NCBI RefSeq assembly: GCF_947496075.1
Contig: NZ_CANMBJ010000002.1
Span: 1,302,001-1,366,000, forward strand
Direction of reading: 5' to 3'
DNA length: 64,000 nt
From: an uncultured Tateyamaria sp.
Lineage (GTDB): Bacteria > Pseudomonadota > Alphaproteobacteria > Rhodobacterales > Rhodobacteraceae
Shown here: in pieces, positions 36,505 to 45,424 of the stretch
How the letters are laid out: every line of letters begins with the position of its first letter
How positions within the stretch are numbered: the first letter of the stretch is position 1
The notes under the pieces: model-generated
The model's database searches: none
What the model saw: only the letters and a program-made list of their open reading frames with translations
What the model was told of the DNA's origin: nothing
Made by a program: the position numbers and the translations under genes

Positions 36505-37058
36505 AGAACAGCTCTTGCTGCGCCTGCACTCTCGCAGGTGACGCCATCAGCAAATGCAGCACCTTGCTGCTGGTCAAAGGATTTCGTCTGGCGAAACAAA
36601 GAGGTTCCATCGGGCGTCTGGTATTCAAGCGTCACCCTATGATCTTCCGAGATCGAATAGAGGTCACCCTGCCCCATCTGAACGCGCACAGTCGACCTTG
36701 TGCTAACTAAGCGAACAAAAAGCTCTTCATTGTAGATGACCGCGGCGAGAGGCGCCGACCCAGGAAAAGTGGCCCTCTTTCCAAGAGCAACCTGCGCGAT
36801 TGTCCCGCAATTGACCATTTTTTCTGATCGGGTGCTGGCCTCTACGGTTGAACCACCGTCAATAATTGCAACGTCACCGAAGCCGGCAGCTTGAAAAGCA
36901 GCGGCAATCTGAGTGATCGATTTGGAGGTTCGAACGGACGATACACCCCCTTCTGGTTTTTCAATCAGATACAAACCTTCTTCGTTTGGTATCGCATTAC
37001 ATCCCGTCAACACGAGAGCCGCACATCCGGCATAAAAGGAACGTAGAAGTACGGTCAT
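36501..37058 (-). CDS. putative lipoprotein of unknown function
   Basis: 185 aa with a clear lipoprotein signal: short basic start, hydrophobic stretch, lipobox LTGC with Cys20. The rest is a soluble domain with two later cysteines (VNCGTI, VTCESA) that I do not recognise. It converges on the GT-like gene with a 4-base tail overlap and overlaps the preceding small gene by one base, so the two minus-strand genes are co-transcribed. Probably anchored in the outer or inner membrane facing the periplasm. Confidence 0.7.
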   Translation of the reverse strand: MTVLLRSFYAGCAALVLTGCNAIPNEEGLYLIEKPEGGVSSVRTSKSITQIAAAFQAAGFGDVAIIDGGSTVEASTRSEKMVNCGTIAQVALGKRATFPGSAPLAAVIYNEELFVRLVSTRSTVRVQMGQGDLYSISEDHRVTLEYQTPDGTSLFRQTKSFDQQQGAAFADGVTCESAGAARAVL

Positions 37059-37396
37059 TAGTAGAGGCCCCCACCACCGGATTGAGCGCGTTGGCCGCCG
37101 TTATCAACACTTTCGTTCCCGATTGATCTGTCGGTGCCAAGAGCTTCGCGGCATGAAATGTCTATCCCACGCTCGTTCACGCAACCCAGATTAACCAGCG
37201 CGTTGACAGCCTGCTCAACAAATACACCTGCCGGGTAGCTGCTGAGGTAGTTGAAATATGCACTCGGCGTGTTTTGAGACACCGTGTTTTGCCATAGTCG
37301 GTTTTCAGTTTCGTCCGCACTTGCCGCGGTTGATCCGAAAATCAATGATAAGAAAAAAGCGCGCCAAAAAAGAGCGAGGCGGGTGATCTGGGCCAT
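37058..37396 (-). CDS. small exported protein sharing a caspase-associated motif
   Basis: 112 aa from ATG 37396 (MAQITRL); the track begins 18 codons earlier. Signal peptide to about TAASA. The mature part starts ETENRLWQNTVSQNTPSAYF followed by YLSSYPAGVFVEQA. This W-x-x-y-L-x-x-y-P-x-G-x-A pattern is commonly found next to bacterial caspase-like domains and recurs in the caspase protein here (AWLTVVDSADP...FASLFPE). The C-terminus is Gly/Gln-rich and ends GGGGLY. One-base overlap with the lipoprotein gene. Role unknown; partner of the caspase-like protease is an inference. Confidence 0.65.
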   Translation of the reverse strand: MAQITRLALFWRAFFLSLIFGSTAASADETENRLWQNTVSQNTPSAYFNYLSSYPAGVFVEQAVNALVNLGCVNERGIDISCREALGTDRSIGNESVDNGGQRAQSGGGGLY

Positions 37397-37470
37397 TTCA
37401 ATACAACCTAAAAATTCAATGCAGAGATCATAGCAGAAACCGGCCGCCAATCAAAACACGAATATCAACT

Positions 37471-37920
37471 TCAGGCTGCAAAGACAGAATCCGGCCCGTG
37501 CCGTTTGGCTGCAATCGACCTGATTTCGGTGGAGCGGTTGCCATGCCATGTACATCCGACAACCTGCCAAAACTGCGTGATGTGATCCAAGCGGGCCATC
37601 AAATACTCTTCTGATGTCGCCGTCCCTGCGCCCTCATCCAAGCTTGAGCGCATGTCCAAGGGCACATACTCAAAAATCACCTCAGGACGATTGATCAAAA
37701 TCGGTGGAAACGTGTTGGAAATGACCAGACTGCGAAATCCAGATCGCTCGCAAATGACTTGGTGATCGTTCAGGTTGTGTTCGGCAGTCTTGATATCGTC
37801 CAAGTGTATCAGCGCCCAGCTGATTTTGTACGGTTCTTGCACTGATGAGTCACCAGTCAAAGAGGCATCAACCGCCTGACGACCTGCAGAAATTGCCCGC
37901 TTGAACTTGCTCCAAACCAT
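37471..37920 (-). CDS. hypothetical protein
   Basis: 149 aa from ATG 37920, which follows AAGGA by about 9 bases; the track start at 37950 is less likely. No signal peptide or known domain. Mixed alpha/beta composition, with ISWALIHLDDIKTAEH and a segment rich in hydrophobic residues (RSLVISNTFPPILINRPEV). It is transcribed away from the glycosyltransferase operon and toward the two exported-protein genes, 74 bases before the small exported one, so it may belong to the same unit. Confidence 0.55.
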   Translation of the reverse strand: MVWSKFKRAISAGRQAVDASLTGDSSVQEPYKISWALIHLDDIKTAEHNLNDHQVICERSGFRSLVISNTFPPILINRPEVIFEYVPLDMRSSLDEGAGTATSEEYLMARLDHITQFWQVVGCTWHGNRSTEIRSIAAKRHGPDSVFAA

Positions 37921-37999
37921 CAGGAATCCTTGTTCGTTGCAAATAGACAAACATCAATTCCTTGCTAGAGTAACCCAAGTTTTTGCGAGAAAGCCAGTT

Positions 38000-40186
38000 T
38001 TGAGAGTCGATGTATTACTTGTTGGAGACTTTCGCTTTCCGGGCGGAACGTCCACGTCCATAGTCTCCGATGTGAAGGCGTTGCACGGCGCGGGTTACAG
38101 GGTCGGGTTACTGGCCTATGCGAGCAACCTTTTTGATGGGCGGCGCAGCTTTCATCCTGGAATTCGCGCTTTGGCTGAAGATGGCTTGGCGTGTCTGGTT
38201 CCACCTGGTCAACCGGTTGAGGCCGAGTTGTGTTGTCTGCATCATCCGGCTGTGTTCGAACACCTGCCGGCGTTGCCCTTGGAGATCAGTTGTCCACGTT
38301 TTGTTATGATTGTGCATCATCCCCCCATCGATGCCTACGGAAACGAACAATACAATTTGTTGCGTTCAATGCGCATAACAGAAGCGCAGTTCGGCCACGT
38401 CGTCTGGGCGCCTGTTGGTCCAAAGGTTCGCGGTGCATTCAAAAAGGTCGCCTTGGCCCCTGCCCTGACCCAGTCCGATTGGGTTAACACGATCGATGCT
38501 GATGGGTTTCGCAAAAGCCGCCCCAGACTGAAGGGGCAGCTGCCGGTGCTTGGTCGTCATAGTCGACCGGGTGTCGAAAAGTGGCCGGACAGTGAAACAG
38601 AGTTCAAGAATGCCTACCCGGAAGCGGAACAACTCCGTGTTCGACTGATGGGATGGGGCAACCAGCTGGATGAGATTGTCGAGGAACGACCTCAGAACTG
38701 GGATGTTCTGCCCTTTGGCGCCATGCCGGTTGAAGACTTTCTGGCTGGTTTGGACTATTTCTCTTACTTCCATAGCGAGGTTTGGGCTGAAGCCTTTGGT
38801 CGGTCCATTCTGGAAGCCATGGCGGCCGGTCTTGTTTGTTTTTTGCCTGAACACTTCGAACCGCTCTTTCGACACGCGGCAGTGTATTGCGAGCCGATTG
38901 AAGTCTTGGACAAAGTACTGGGCTTTGAAAATAACCCCAAAGCCTACACCAAACAGTCAGAGCGTGCCGTGGAGTTCGTGAAATCGCATTTCGGCCCGGA
39001 TAAATCCGTCGCTCGGGTCGCAGCAATGATCGGCCCGCCGAACCGGCTTCCACAAGCTACCGCTGCACGCAAGGCCGGTGTTCTTTACCTAACGTCCAAT
39101 GGCGTCGGAATGGGCCACATTACCCGCTGTCTGGCAACCGCACGACGTTTGTCCGATCAGTGTGACCCTGTCATTGTGACGATGAGCAAGGCGTTTGGTG
39201 TTGCCGAGACACAGGGTTTCAAGGTTGAGTACCTGCCGTTTTTTAGATCCATTGGGATCGAGTACAGCGATTGGAACCAAAAACTCTCGGCCGAGTTGGA
39301 CATGGTTTTGCGATTTCACAGGCCCAATGTGCTGGTACTCGATGGAAATGTTCCCTATGATCCGCTGCTTCGGGTTCTTCCGGACTTTCCGCAGATGTGG
39401 AGTGTCTGGCAACGCAGACCACTTTGGCCGGCAGATGTAGGCGAAGAGTTCCTGCAGCATGCTTCCCGATTTGATACGGTGCTAGAACCAGGTGAACTCG
39501 CGGCACCCGTGGATCGTGGCCCAACCGTTGGGAGACGAGTTGAGGCGCGGCAAGTGCCGAGCATCCGCTATCTTGATCAGTCAGAGATTTTGGATCGCAA
39601 AGCTGCGCGTGCGTTGATCGGGCTCGATCCGGATCGTCCAGCATTTGTATTGCAATTGGGCTCCGGTAACAATTTTGACATGCAAGGGGTGCTCAAGAAA
39701 ATCTGCTCGATCGGCGATCCCGCTTTGCAGGCGCGCCCGATCCAGCTCGTTTTCGCGCGATGGCGTATAACGCAAAAAGCGCCTGAGTTACCGGCCTTCG
39801 TGAAGACTTTGGACGCGTTTCCGATTTCAAAGCTGCTGAATGCTTTCGACGGTGCGATAGCACTGGCAGGCTACAATACGTTTCACGAGAACATAGCAGC
39901 CGCTCTGCCAACTTTGTTTACGGCCAACCAACATCCCGAACAGGACGAACAATGGCTGCGTGCGGACTACGCCGCTCAATGTGGTTTGGCACTCAGTGCG
40001 CGCAGCTATGACGCGGTGCAGTTTGAAAGAGCGCTGCGCCGTCTTCTTGACCCAAAAACACGCGAAACACTGCGGCTGAATTGTAACCGCGCGAAGTTGG
40101 AAAACGGGGCGCAGCAGGCAGCCAATCTTATCTCAACATTGGCCATGACGCGAAAACCAAGCGGTGTCGCGTTTCATGCAGTTTAG
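38000..40186 (+). CDS. bifunctional-looking glycosyltransferase: GT4-like N-half, GT28/MurG-like C-half
   Basis: About 728 aa. No ATG is available; TTG 38000 (LRVDVLLVGDFRF) after GAGAAAG is preferred over the track's TTG at 37901, which would overlap the divergent gene. The N-half shows GGTSTSIVSDVKAL and the GT4 E-x7-E signature in EVWAEAFGRSILEAMAAG. The C-half restarts with LTSNGVGMGHITRCLATAR (MurG-like glycine-rich loop) and has a nucleotide-sugar site pattern in GYNTFHENIAAALPTLFTA. It therefore looks like two GT-B enzymes fused. Donor and acceptor unknown. Likely cytoplasmic, building a surface glycan. Confidence 0.8.
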   Translation: MRVDVLLVGDFRFPGGTSTSIVSDVKALHGAGYRVGLLAYASNLFDGRRSFHPGIRALAEDGLACLVPPGQPVEAELCCLHHPAVFEHLPALPLEISCPRFVMIVHHPPIDAYGNEQYNLLRSMRITEAQFGHVVWAPVGPKVRGAFKKVALAPALTQSDWVNTIDADGFRKSRPRLKGQLPVLGRHSRPGVEKWPDSETEFKNAYPEAEQLRVRLMGWGNQLDEIVEERPQNWDVLPFGAMPVEDFLAGLDYFSYFHSEVWAEAFGRSILEAMAAGLVCFLPEHFEPLFRHAAVYCEPIEVLDKVLGFENNPKAYTKQSERAVEFVKSHFGPDKSVARVAAMIGPPNRLPQATAARKAGVLYLTSNGVGMGHITRCLATARRLSDQCDPVIVTMSKAFGVAETQGFKVEYLPFFRSIGIEYSDWNQKLSAELDMVLRFHRPNVLVLDGNVPYDPLLRVLPDFPQMWSVWQRRPLWPADVGEEFLQHASRFDTVLEPGELAAPVDRGPTVGRRVEARQVPSIRYLDQSEILDRKAARALIGLDPDRPAFVLQLGSGNNFDMQGVLKKICSIGDPALQARPIQLVFARWRITQKAPELPAFVKTLDAFPISKLLNAFDGAIALAGYNTFHENIAAALPTLFTANQHPEQDEQWLRADYAAQCGLALSARSYDAVQFERALRRLLDPKTRETLRLNCNRAKLENGAQQAANLISTLAMTRKPSGVAFHAV

Positions 40187-40198
40187 ATGGGTTGACGC

Positions 40199-42397
40199 AT
40201 GACCGCCCGCGTCACAATCGGAATGCCCGTCTTCAACAACGCCGAAACGTTGGAACGTGCAGTGTCTTCCGTGTTGGCGCAAACATTTCGGGACTGGGAA
40301 CTTCTGATCACGGATGACCAATCCGACGACGAAACGTTTGGAATTTCGCAAGAATTAGCGACGGCTGACCCACGTATATCGGTACGCGTGAATGATCGAC
40401 GGATGGTCTTTCACAACTTTGAACTTGCCCTCAGGAAAGCACGCACAACCTACTTCGCCTGGCTTGCAGGTGACGATTATTGGGATCCTGCTTTTCTAGA
40501 AGCGACGGTTGCTGCGCTTGATGCCGCGCCTTCAGCGGTGTCTGTCATCCCTTCTGCTGCCTTCATAGGTGAACCGCCTCATCCAGTCCCCAACCTTGGA
40601 TTTCTGAAGGGTCTCAAGACAGAAAGGATCAAACGATATCTCGCCCATCCGGGTGGAACGCGGATGTATGGATTGATGCGGACCAAGGCTGCGCGCACTT
40701 CTTTTCCGATGCATGCCGGATACGCATACGACTGGTATTTCATGGTGTCTTTGCTGTCGAAGGGACCACAGCTTTCGCTTCCTGCATGTCTGCTTTTTCG
40801 GGAGGAAACGGGCTGGATCACCTATGCAGCATGCGGTACGGAAGGTTCGGAACGTTTCAAACTCAGACGGTGGCCGATCTTTGGCATCAGTTGGCAATTG
40901 CTCAAGACCAAGAGCATCCCCATCGGAGCCCTGCCGGCATTGCTTGCACTGAATGCCCGCAAACATGAGGAGTATTTGGCCGTAAACGAACCGGATGTCT
41001 TTTTACGCCGACTGGGCCTGTTCAAAAGAATTGGACTGCCACTCTCAAATCGGCAGGACAAGCTTTCTCAGCTTGCAGAGTATCACTCCGATAAGAAACT
41101 GGACTTCCCCGGTGTTGCAAAGACCGATCCAAAGTCGGCACCGGTTGTTGGACGTCAACACCCCGAAGTGACCGCCATCGTGACATGTCGCAACGCGGAA
41201 GCCATGTTGCCAGCGTTCATAGATCATTACCGACAAATGGGCGTCGAGACTGTTGTGATCGATCATGGATCGACCGATGACACCGAAAGGATCGCTACCG
41301 GACATCTGGGAACATCGGTCAAGGATATCATTTCCACACCCTTTTTCGGTGCGTTCGATCTGACTGCGCAGTTAGAACTGAAGTCGCAGGTCATGCAGGC
41401 CCAGAAGGGTGATTGGGTAATTCATGCGGATGTAGATGAATTCCTCACGCCCAAAGATGGATTGACCATTCCCGAGGCAGTGCGTTCCGTCAATCAGGCC
41501 GCTTTCGCATGTGAAGAATACCTGCATCTGCCGTTGTTCGAAGATGAGGTGCACGATTCCAGAAATTTCCGTAGAACTATGAACCAAACCACAAGGATGA
41601 TGGAGCGGGACGAGAAACAGCGACTTTTCCGTCGCGACGCACCCTTGGATGTTTGGATGGCGACGGGCGGGCATACCATCTCTCGAAGGGCGGAAGACGT
41701 GGCGTTGAATAGGTTGCGGCTTGATCACTATCTGGGCTTGTCGTTGGACGATATCCGGGGACAGTACTACAGCCGTGTCTTTGCCAGACGCGATTTGCAG
41801 AAATTGTGGCATCTGAATCGAAAGGCGGCTGCGCAGTTTGACATTGTAGGTGCCATTGACAGCCTACCGACGGAAACCAAGACGCTGCCCATATTTCGCT
41901 GTACGGAGGAGCGGCGTGTTAAGATCAAGTCTGGTGCGGACATCGTTGTTTTGGCGCAGAAAAAGGCTGACTTCAATGAGCTGTCTTCCAACTTGTCCGC
42001 TTCGTTTCCCGGGCTACGATTGCATCTTGAAACGTCGCCGATCGTTCCACAGACTGCGCTCCCTGTCCTGAACTTCCTTAGTCATCCTGCCTGGATCCAC
42101 CGCTTGCAGAATACCCGGGGGGAGGAACGGCGACAGGCAAGCGCATGGACGCGCCGATTGGCCAATGCGCGGCAAGCCGCTTTGGAGCGGTCAACGCCTT
42201 ACGCCGAAATCCGCATGGAAGATCTCCAAGCCGGGCGGGTTGATATGAGACAAACCCTGCAATTCTTACTTCTCGGCGCACCCAATGCCAACAACGGCAT
42301 GATTTTGGGACGTTCGGAAACCATCTCGATGGAACCCTACACGTCTCCGGTAAAAGACATCACAAAATCTCTCGCCGCTGATTTGGGCTATCGGTAA
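40199..42397 (+). CDS. tandem glycosyltransferase family 2 protein
   Basis: 732 aa with two GT-A domains. The first (residues 1 to about 230) starts VTIGMPVFNNAETLERAVSS, with TDDQSDD and the DxD-like AGDDYWD. The second (about 320-560) starts VTAIVTCRNAEAMLPAFIDH, with DHGSTDDT and HADVDEFLTP, matching the GT92/Glyco_tranf_2_4 type. The C-terminal 130 residues are unassigned. It starts 12 bases after the previous glycosyltransferase gene, so both probably act on one glycan. No membrane segments. Confidence 0.85.
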   Translation: MTARVTIGMPVFNNAETLERAVSSVLAQTFRDWELLITDDQSDDETFGISQELATADPRISVRVNDRRMVFHNFELALRKARTTYFAWLAGDDYWDPAFLEATVAALDAAPSAVSVIPSAAFIGEPPHPVPNLGFLKGLKTERIKRYLAHPGGTRMYGLMRTKAARTSFPMHAGYAYDWYFMVSLLSKGPQLSLPACLLFREETGWITYAACGTEGSERFKLRRWPIFGISWQLLKTKSIPIGALPALLALNARKHEEYLAVNEPDVFLRRLGLFKRIGLPLSNRQDKLSQLAEYHSDKKLDFPGVAKTDPKSAPVVGRQHPEVTAIVTCRNAEAMLPAFIDHYRQMGVETVVIDHGSTDDTERIATGHLGTSVKDIISTPFFGAFDLTAQLELKSQVMQAQKGDWVIHADVDEFLTPKDGLTIPEAVRSVNQAAFACEEYLHLPLFEDEVHDSRNFRRTMNQTTRMMERDEKQRLFRRDAPLDVWMATGGHTISRRAEDVALNRLRLDHYLGLSLDDIRGQYYSRVFARRDLQKLWHLNRKAAAQFDIVGAIDSLPTETKTLPIFRCTEERRVKIKSGADIVVLAQKKADFNELSSNLSASFPGLRLHLETSPIVPQTALPVLNFLSHPAWIHRLQNTRGEERRQASAWTRRLANARQAALERSTPYAEIRMEDLQAGRVDMRQTLQFLLLGAPNANNGMILGRSETISMEPYTSPVKDITKSLAADLGYR

Positions 42398-42403
42398 CAC
42401 GCT

Positions 42404-43420
42404 ATGGCCGATCGCATCGTTCTTCATGTGGGACCACACAAGACCGGATCGACGGCGCTGCAGCATATGTTTGCAACGAACAGGCGTGTTTTGGCGCGAT
42501 ATGGTATCCACTATCCGATCACTGGACTCGATGGCGCGGCACATCAGGACGTGGCGCGCGCTTGCTGGGGCAAAGACAGCTCTTTGCTGTTGGATTTGGC
42601 CAATGAGATGGCCGAACATGACACAGTCTTCATTTCAAGTGAGCTCATTTCAGCATTGGATATGAAAGGGTTGGAGCGCTTGAGATCGGCCTTTGGCGAA
42701 ACTCGGGTCGAGATCATCTATGTCATCCGTCGCTTGCCCAACCTGCTGGCAAGCCATTGGCGCGAACTGATCAAACACGGTCAAAAACTATCGTTTGAAG
42801 AGTACCTTGAAAACGCTGTTATTGACGCCGGGCGGCCCAATCTTGTTCCTCCGTTGCCAATGCTCCATCTGGACCGTCTTTGTGAGTTCTTTGGGTCCGA
42901 CACCTTGCGCATTCTTTGCTACGATGCGCGGAACGGTGAGGTGGAAAATTACGGTCAGGATTTCGTGGATGACATTTTTGGAATTGGTCACGAAAACGCT
43001 TTCAGAACCAAGCAGTTAAACACAACCGCCCCAGACTGGCAGGTCGAACTGGGTCGCCACATGAACATCTTTGGCAACACCTCCCTGAACTATCCCCAGC
43101 GGCTCAATCTAAGAAAGAAGCTGTTTGAACGTATCGCGGACGATATGTTGGACTGGATGCCCGGTTTTGCCGCTCAGTATCATGCCGCAGTACCCATCAC
43201 CCTTTCGAATGAAACGAACTGGATCGCGCAGGAGCAAGAAGCGGTTGCACAGAAGTATGGCAGCCACTTTGTTGACTCTGTTGAAAGCTACCTGGCACCC
43301 ACTGAAAAGCAAATCCGACAACTGCCGTTGGGCATGCTTTCACCACAACTCAGGTCAGATATATCTCTTCTTTTCAATGAACTGGCTGCGAACCTCGACC
43401 CTTCGCCACCAGCCGGATAG
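42404..43420 (+). CDS. sulfotransferase-like protein
   Basis: 338 aa. The N-terminus IVLHVGPHKTGSTALQHMF is the PAPS 5'-phosphosulfate loop of the sulfotransferase fold. VIYVIRRLPNLLASHWRELI is the 3'-phosphate region with its Arg/Ser pair. It would transfer sulfate from PAPS to a hydroxyl, most plausibly on the glycan made by the two preceding glycosyltransferases (6-base spacing). Acceptor unproven; lipid or protein sulfation is possible. Confidence 0.85.
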   Translation: MADRIVLHVGPHKTGSTALQHMFATNRRVLARYGIHYPITGLDGAAHQDVARACWGKDSSLLLDLANEMAEHDTVFISSELISALDMKGLERLRSAFGETRVEIIYVIRRLPNLLASHWRELIKHGQKLSFEEYLENAVIDAGRPNLVPPLPMLHLDRLCEFFGSDTLRILCYDARNGEVENYGQDFVDDIFGIGHENAFRTKQLNTTAPDWQVELGRHMNIFGNTSLNYPQRLNLRKKLFERIADDMLDWMPGFAAQYHAAVPITLSNETNWIAQEQEAVAQKYGSHFVDSVESYLAPTEKQIRQLPLGMLSPQLRSDISLLFNELAANLDPSPPAG

Positions 43421-43654
43421 GCTGATTGACACCTTGCAAATGGCCAATGAGCCGAACACAAGGGTTTGCCTCAATTCTTTAACTAAGCTAGGCTGAAAGT
43501 ATTGATCGAACGCATAGATGTGGCTCAGTATTCAGTTAAATTTGGCAGGCATTGCAGAGTATTTCGACCCGGGTTTGGCCGCGAGGCATTGGTGTTCCGC
43601 CACCACAAAACAGGTTCACCCGCAAAGCACTGCAGCTAAAGGGAGGCGCCAGTG
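43421..43654. other. intergenic region before the T6SS locus
   Basis: About 230 bases with no gene and no clear hairpin. It marks the boundary between the glycosyl/sulfotransferase genes and the T6SS accessory genes. Confidence 0.5.
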
Positions 43655-44086
43655 ATGATAGCGAATGAAACGCTGGATGGAGTGGCCATTGGCATCTTTC
43701 TTGGTGTGCAGGATGGCGCGGCGCAGGTCGTTTTCGCTGGAAACCCCAAAGACGAGGCGATTGCAGCAAGATCAACCGTGGCGCTGGGATCCGAGGACAC
43801 AGGATGCGAAGTGGCGCTCCTTTTCGAAGACGGGCGGCGTGACCGGCCCCTAATTATCGGTCGTATCGTCCAACCCGGAGTGACCGAGCCGGAACGGCCA
43901 GCGGTTGATATCGTTAGAGATGGTGACCGCGTCGTGATCGAAGCGCAGGACCGGATTGATCTTCGCTGCGGAAAGGCGCGTATCATCATGGAGAAGGACG
44001 GGCATATCACCATTCGTGGCAGTTATCTGGTCAGCCACGCCTCTGCATCCAACCGGATCCGCGGCGGATCGATCAACCTGAACTAA
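43655..44086 (+). CDS. DUF6484 domain protein, T6SS-associated
   Basis: 143 aa from ATG 43655, 8 bases after GGGAGG (the track uses a GTG one codon earlier). It is a beta-rich protein with the DUF6484 pattern: GVAIGIFLGVQDGAAQVVF, then RRDRPLIIGRI. The C-terminal half has repetitive strands (VVIEAQDRIDLRCGKARI, then HITIRGSYLVSHASASNRI) like the gp5/VgrG beta-helix spike. It probably takes part in T6SS spike or effector delivery. Its stop and the next start share a base (TAATG). Confidence 0.75.
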   Translation: MIANETLDGVAIGIFLGVQDGAAQVVFAGNPKDEAIAARSTVALGSEDTGCEVALLFEDGRRDRPLIIGRIVQPGVTEPERPAVDIVRDGDRVVIEAQDRIDLRCGKARIIMEKDGHITIRGSYLVSHASASNRIRGGSINLN

Positions 44087-44433
44087 TGGCGGCCCCTGCC
44101 CTACCCGATATCCTTCGACAGCATGCCGAACAGGCAGCTTTCCTCTGGACGCAATATGATGCGGTTCTACAGGAGCAAAAGCCAGAAAACCCAGACGACC
44201 GAGAAGCTCAGGAGGAAGAAGTCGCCCGGCTGAACGAGCGATTGGAAGCGCATCTGGACGGCCTTCGAATTGCTGGGGCCGAGGGGTTGGCAATGGCCGA
44301 AGATCGTCTTGCCGAGTTCCCGGAACGCGGCGAATTGTTCGTGGTTCGAATGCTTCAGCCGAGTGCGAAGGATATGCACGTGGCGGGTTTGGAGGTGGAC
44401 AAAGTAAGGGCGTATTTGGAGCGGCATGTTTGA
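44086..44433 (+). CDS. short TIGR02270-like T6SS-associated protein
   Basis: 115 aa. The N-terminus ILRQHAEQAAFLWTQYDAVL and then LNERLEAHLDGLRIAGAEGL match the start of TIGR02270 proteins, T6SS-linked HEAT-repeat proteins that are usually about 400 aa. The rest of that family (the HEAT repeats) is missing. The frame closes properly and the next gene follows on the opposite strand after 6 bases. Either a truncated remnant or a genuine short form. Translationally coupled to the DUF6484 gene. Confidence 0.7.
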   Translation: MAAPALPDILRQHAEQAAFLWTQYDAVLQEQKPENPDDREAQEEEVARLNERLEAHLDGLRIAGAEGLAMAEDRLAEFPERGELFVVRMLQPSAKDMHVAGLEVDKVRAYLERHV

Positions 44434-44439
44434 TCAAAA

Positions 44440-45396
44440 TCATGCATCCTCTGGCCACGCTCCGCTCTTGAGATCTTCGATGCCGACATAGGACCACTTC
44501 CCGTTTTTTCGCCGAAACATGCCAGCAAGATCAGTCGCCCAAAGAGTGTCGCCAATCGTGGAAAGGCTTGTTAGTGGAAAAGGTTCGCGCGCACAGCCCG
44601 TATTGTATGGGATCAACTCCTCATCTTCGTAGATGTAAAGGTTGTGCAGATTGGATGCAGGGTACTCAGCAATAGCAATAAATCGGTCCCCGTCGTTTAG
44701 CGCGGTACGATGCAGGGATGGCTGTTTGTCAGCAAAGAAAAGCTCAAAACCACTGTCGAAATAGCCCTTGTAAATTTCCGCCCCGTTGCTGTCCCCGGAT
44801 AACACGATATGCCCATTTTCGGCGTGCCCCGAAACGAGGCGCGCACCGGTCGCGATTTCAGTCGTCTCGACGTTACCTTGACGTACCCGAACGAGCGCGC
44901 CAAGCGCACCACAGAAAACAAAGTCAGAACCTACTGCAAAACCGGCATAAAGTGGAGGATGGTTTCGTGCATACTCTTTCACTCTTTGAGACTGAGTTTG
45001 CGCATCGTCCGAGCGTGGTGGTTTTGGGCCTGGTTCCAGCAAGGGTGTCCATTGTTTGCTCGACCAGGAAAACTGCCAAAGGTTCTGATACTCGCCACAC
45101 GCATAGACCTGATCCGTGTTACCCAAAACTGCGTAAATGAAGAAATCCTTTGGTGGTTGTGGTGCTCCGAAGAGTTCTTCTTCAGATGGCTGCAGGGCGA
45201 ACAATGCACCATGCGCCACAATCCACACCAAATCCCGGCTTTCGTCATAATGTGCGCCTTGTACAGAGCCTTCGCCCTCTAAGTCGAAAGACTCAAACGT
45301 CCATCTGTCAAAATCAACAGTGTAGACAGACCAGCTGTCTTCATCTGAATCGTCAATGGCGATGGCGTGTGTTTCTGAGATCGGAAGCGTAAACAT
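44440..45396 (-). CDS. putative immunity protein (beta-propeller-like) for the adjacent effector
   Basis: 318 aa, no signal peptide, no named domain recognised. Sequence is rich in beta strands and Trp/Tyr with repeated patterns such as DLVWIVAHGALFAL, QVYACGEYQNLWQFSW and DTLWATDLAGMFRRKNGKWSYVG, suggesting a beta-propeller. It is acidic. It lies 28 bases downstream of the PAAR/AHH effector gene on the same strand, the usual place for the cognate immunity gene. The role is inferred from position only. Confidence 0.6.
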   Translation of the reverse strand: MFTLPISETHAIAIDDSDEDSWSVYTVDFDRWTFESFDLEGEGSVQGAHYDESRDLVWIVAHGALFALQPSEEELFGAPQPPKDFFIYAVLGNTDQVYACGEYQNLWQFSWSSKQWTPLLEPGPKPPRSDDAQTQSQRVKEYARNHPPLYAGFAVGSDFVFCGALGALVRVRQGNVETTEIATGARLVSGHAENGHIVLSGDSNGAEIYKGYFDSGFELFFADKQPSLHRTALNDGDRFIAIAEYPASNLHNLYIYEDEELIPYNTGCAREPFPLTSLSTIGDTLWATDLAGMFRRKNGKWSYVGIEDLKSGAWPEDA

Positions 45397-45424
45397 TCAA
45401 ATGGCCCTTCAGGATTGCAACAAA

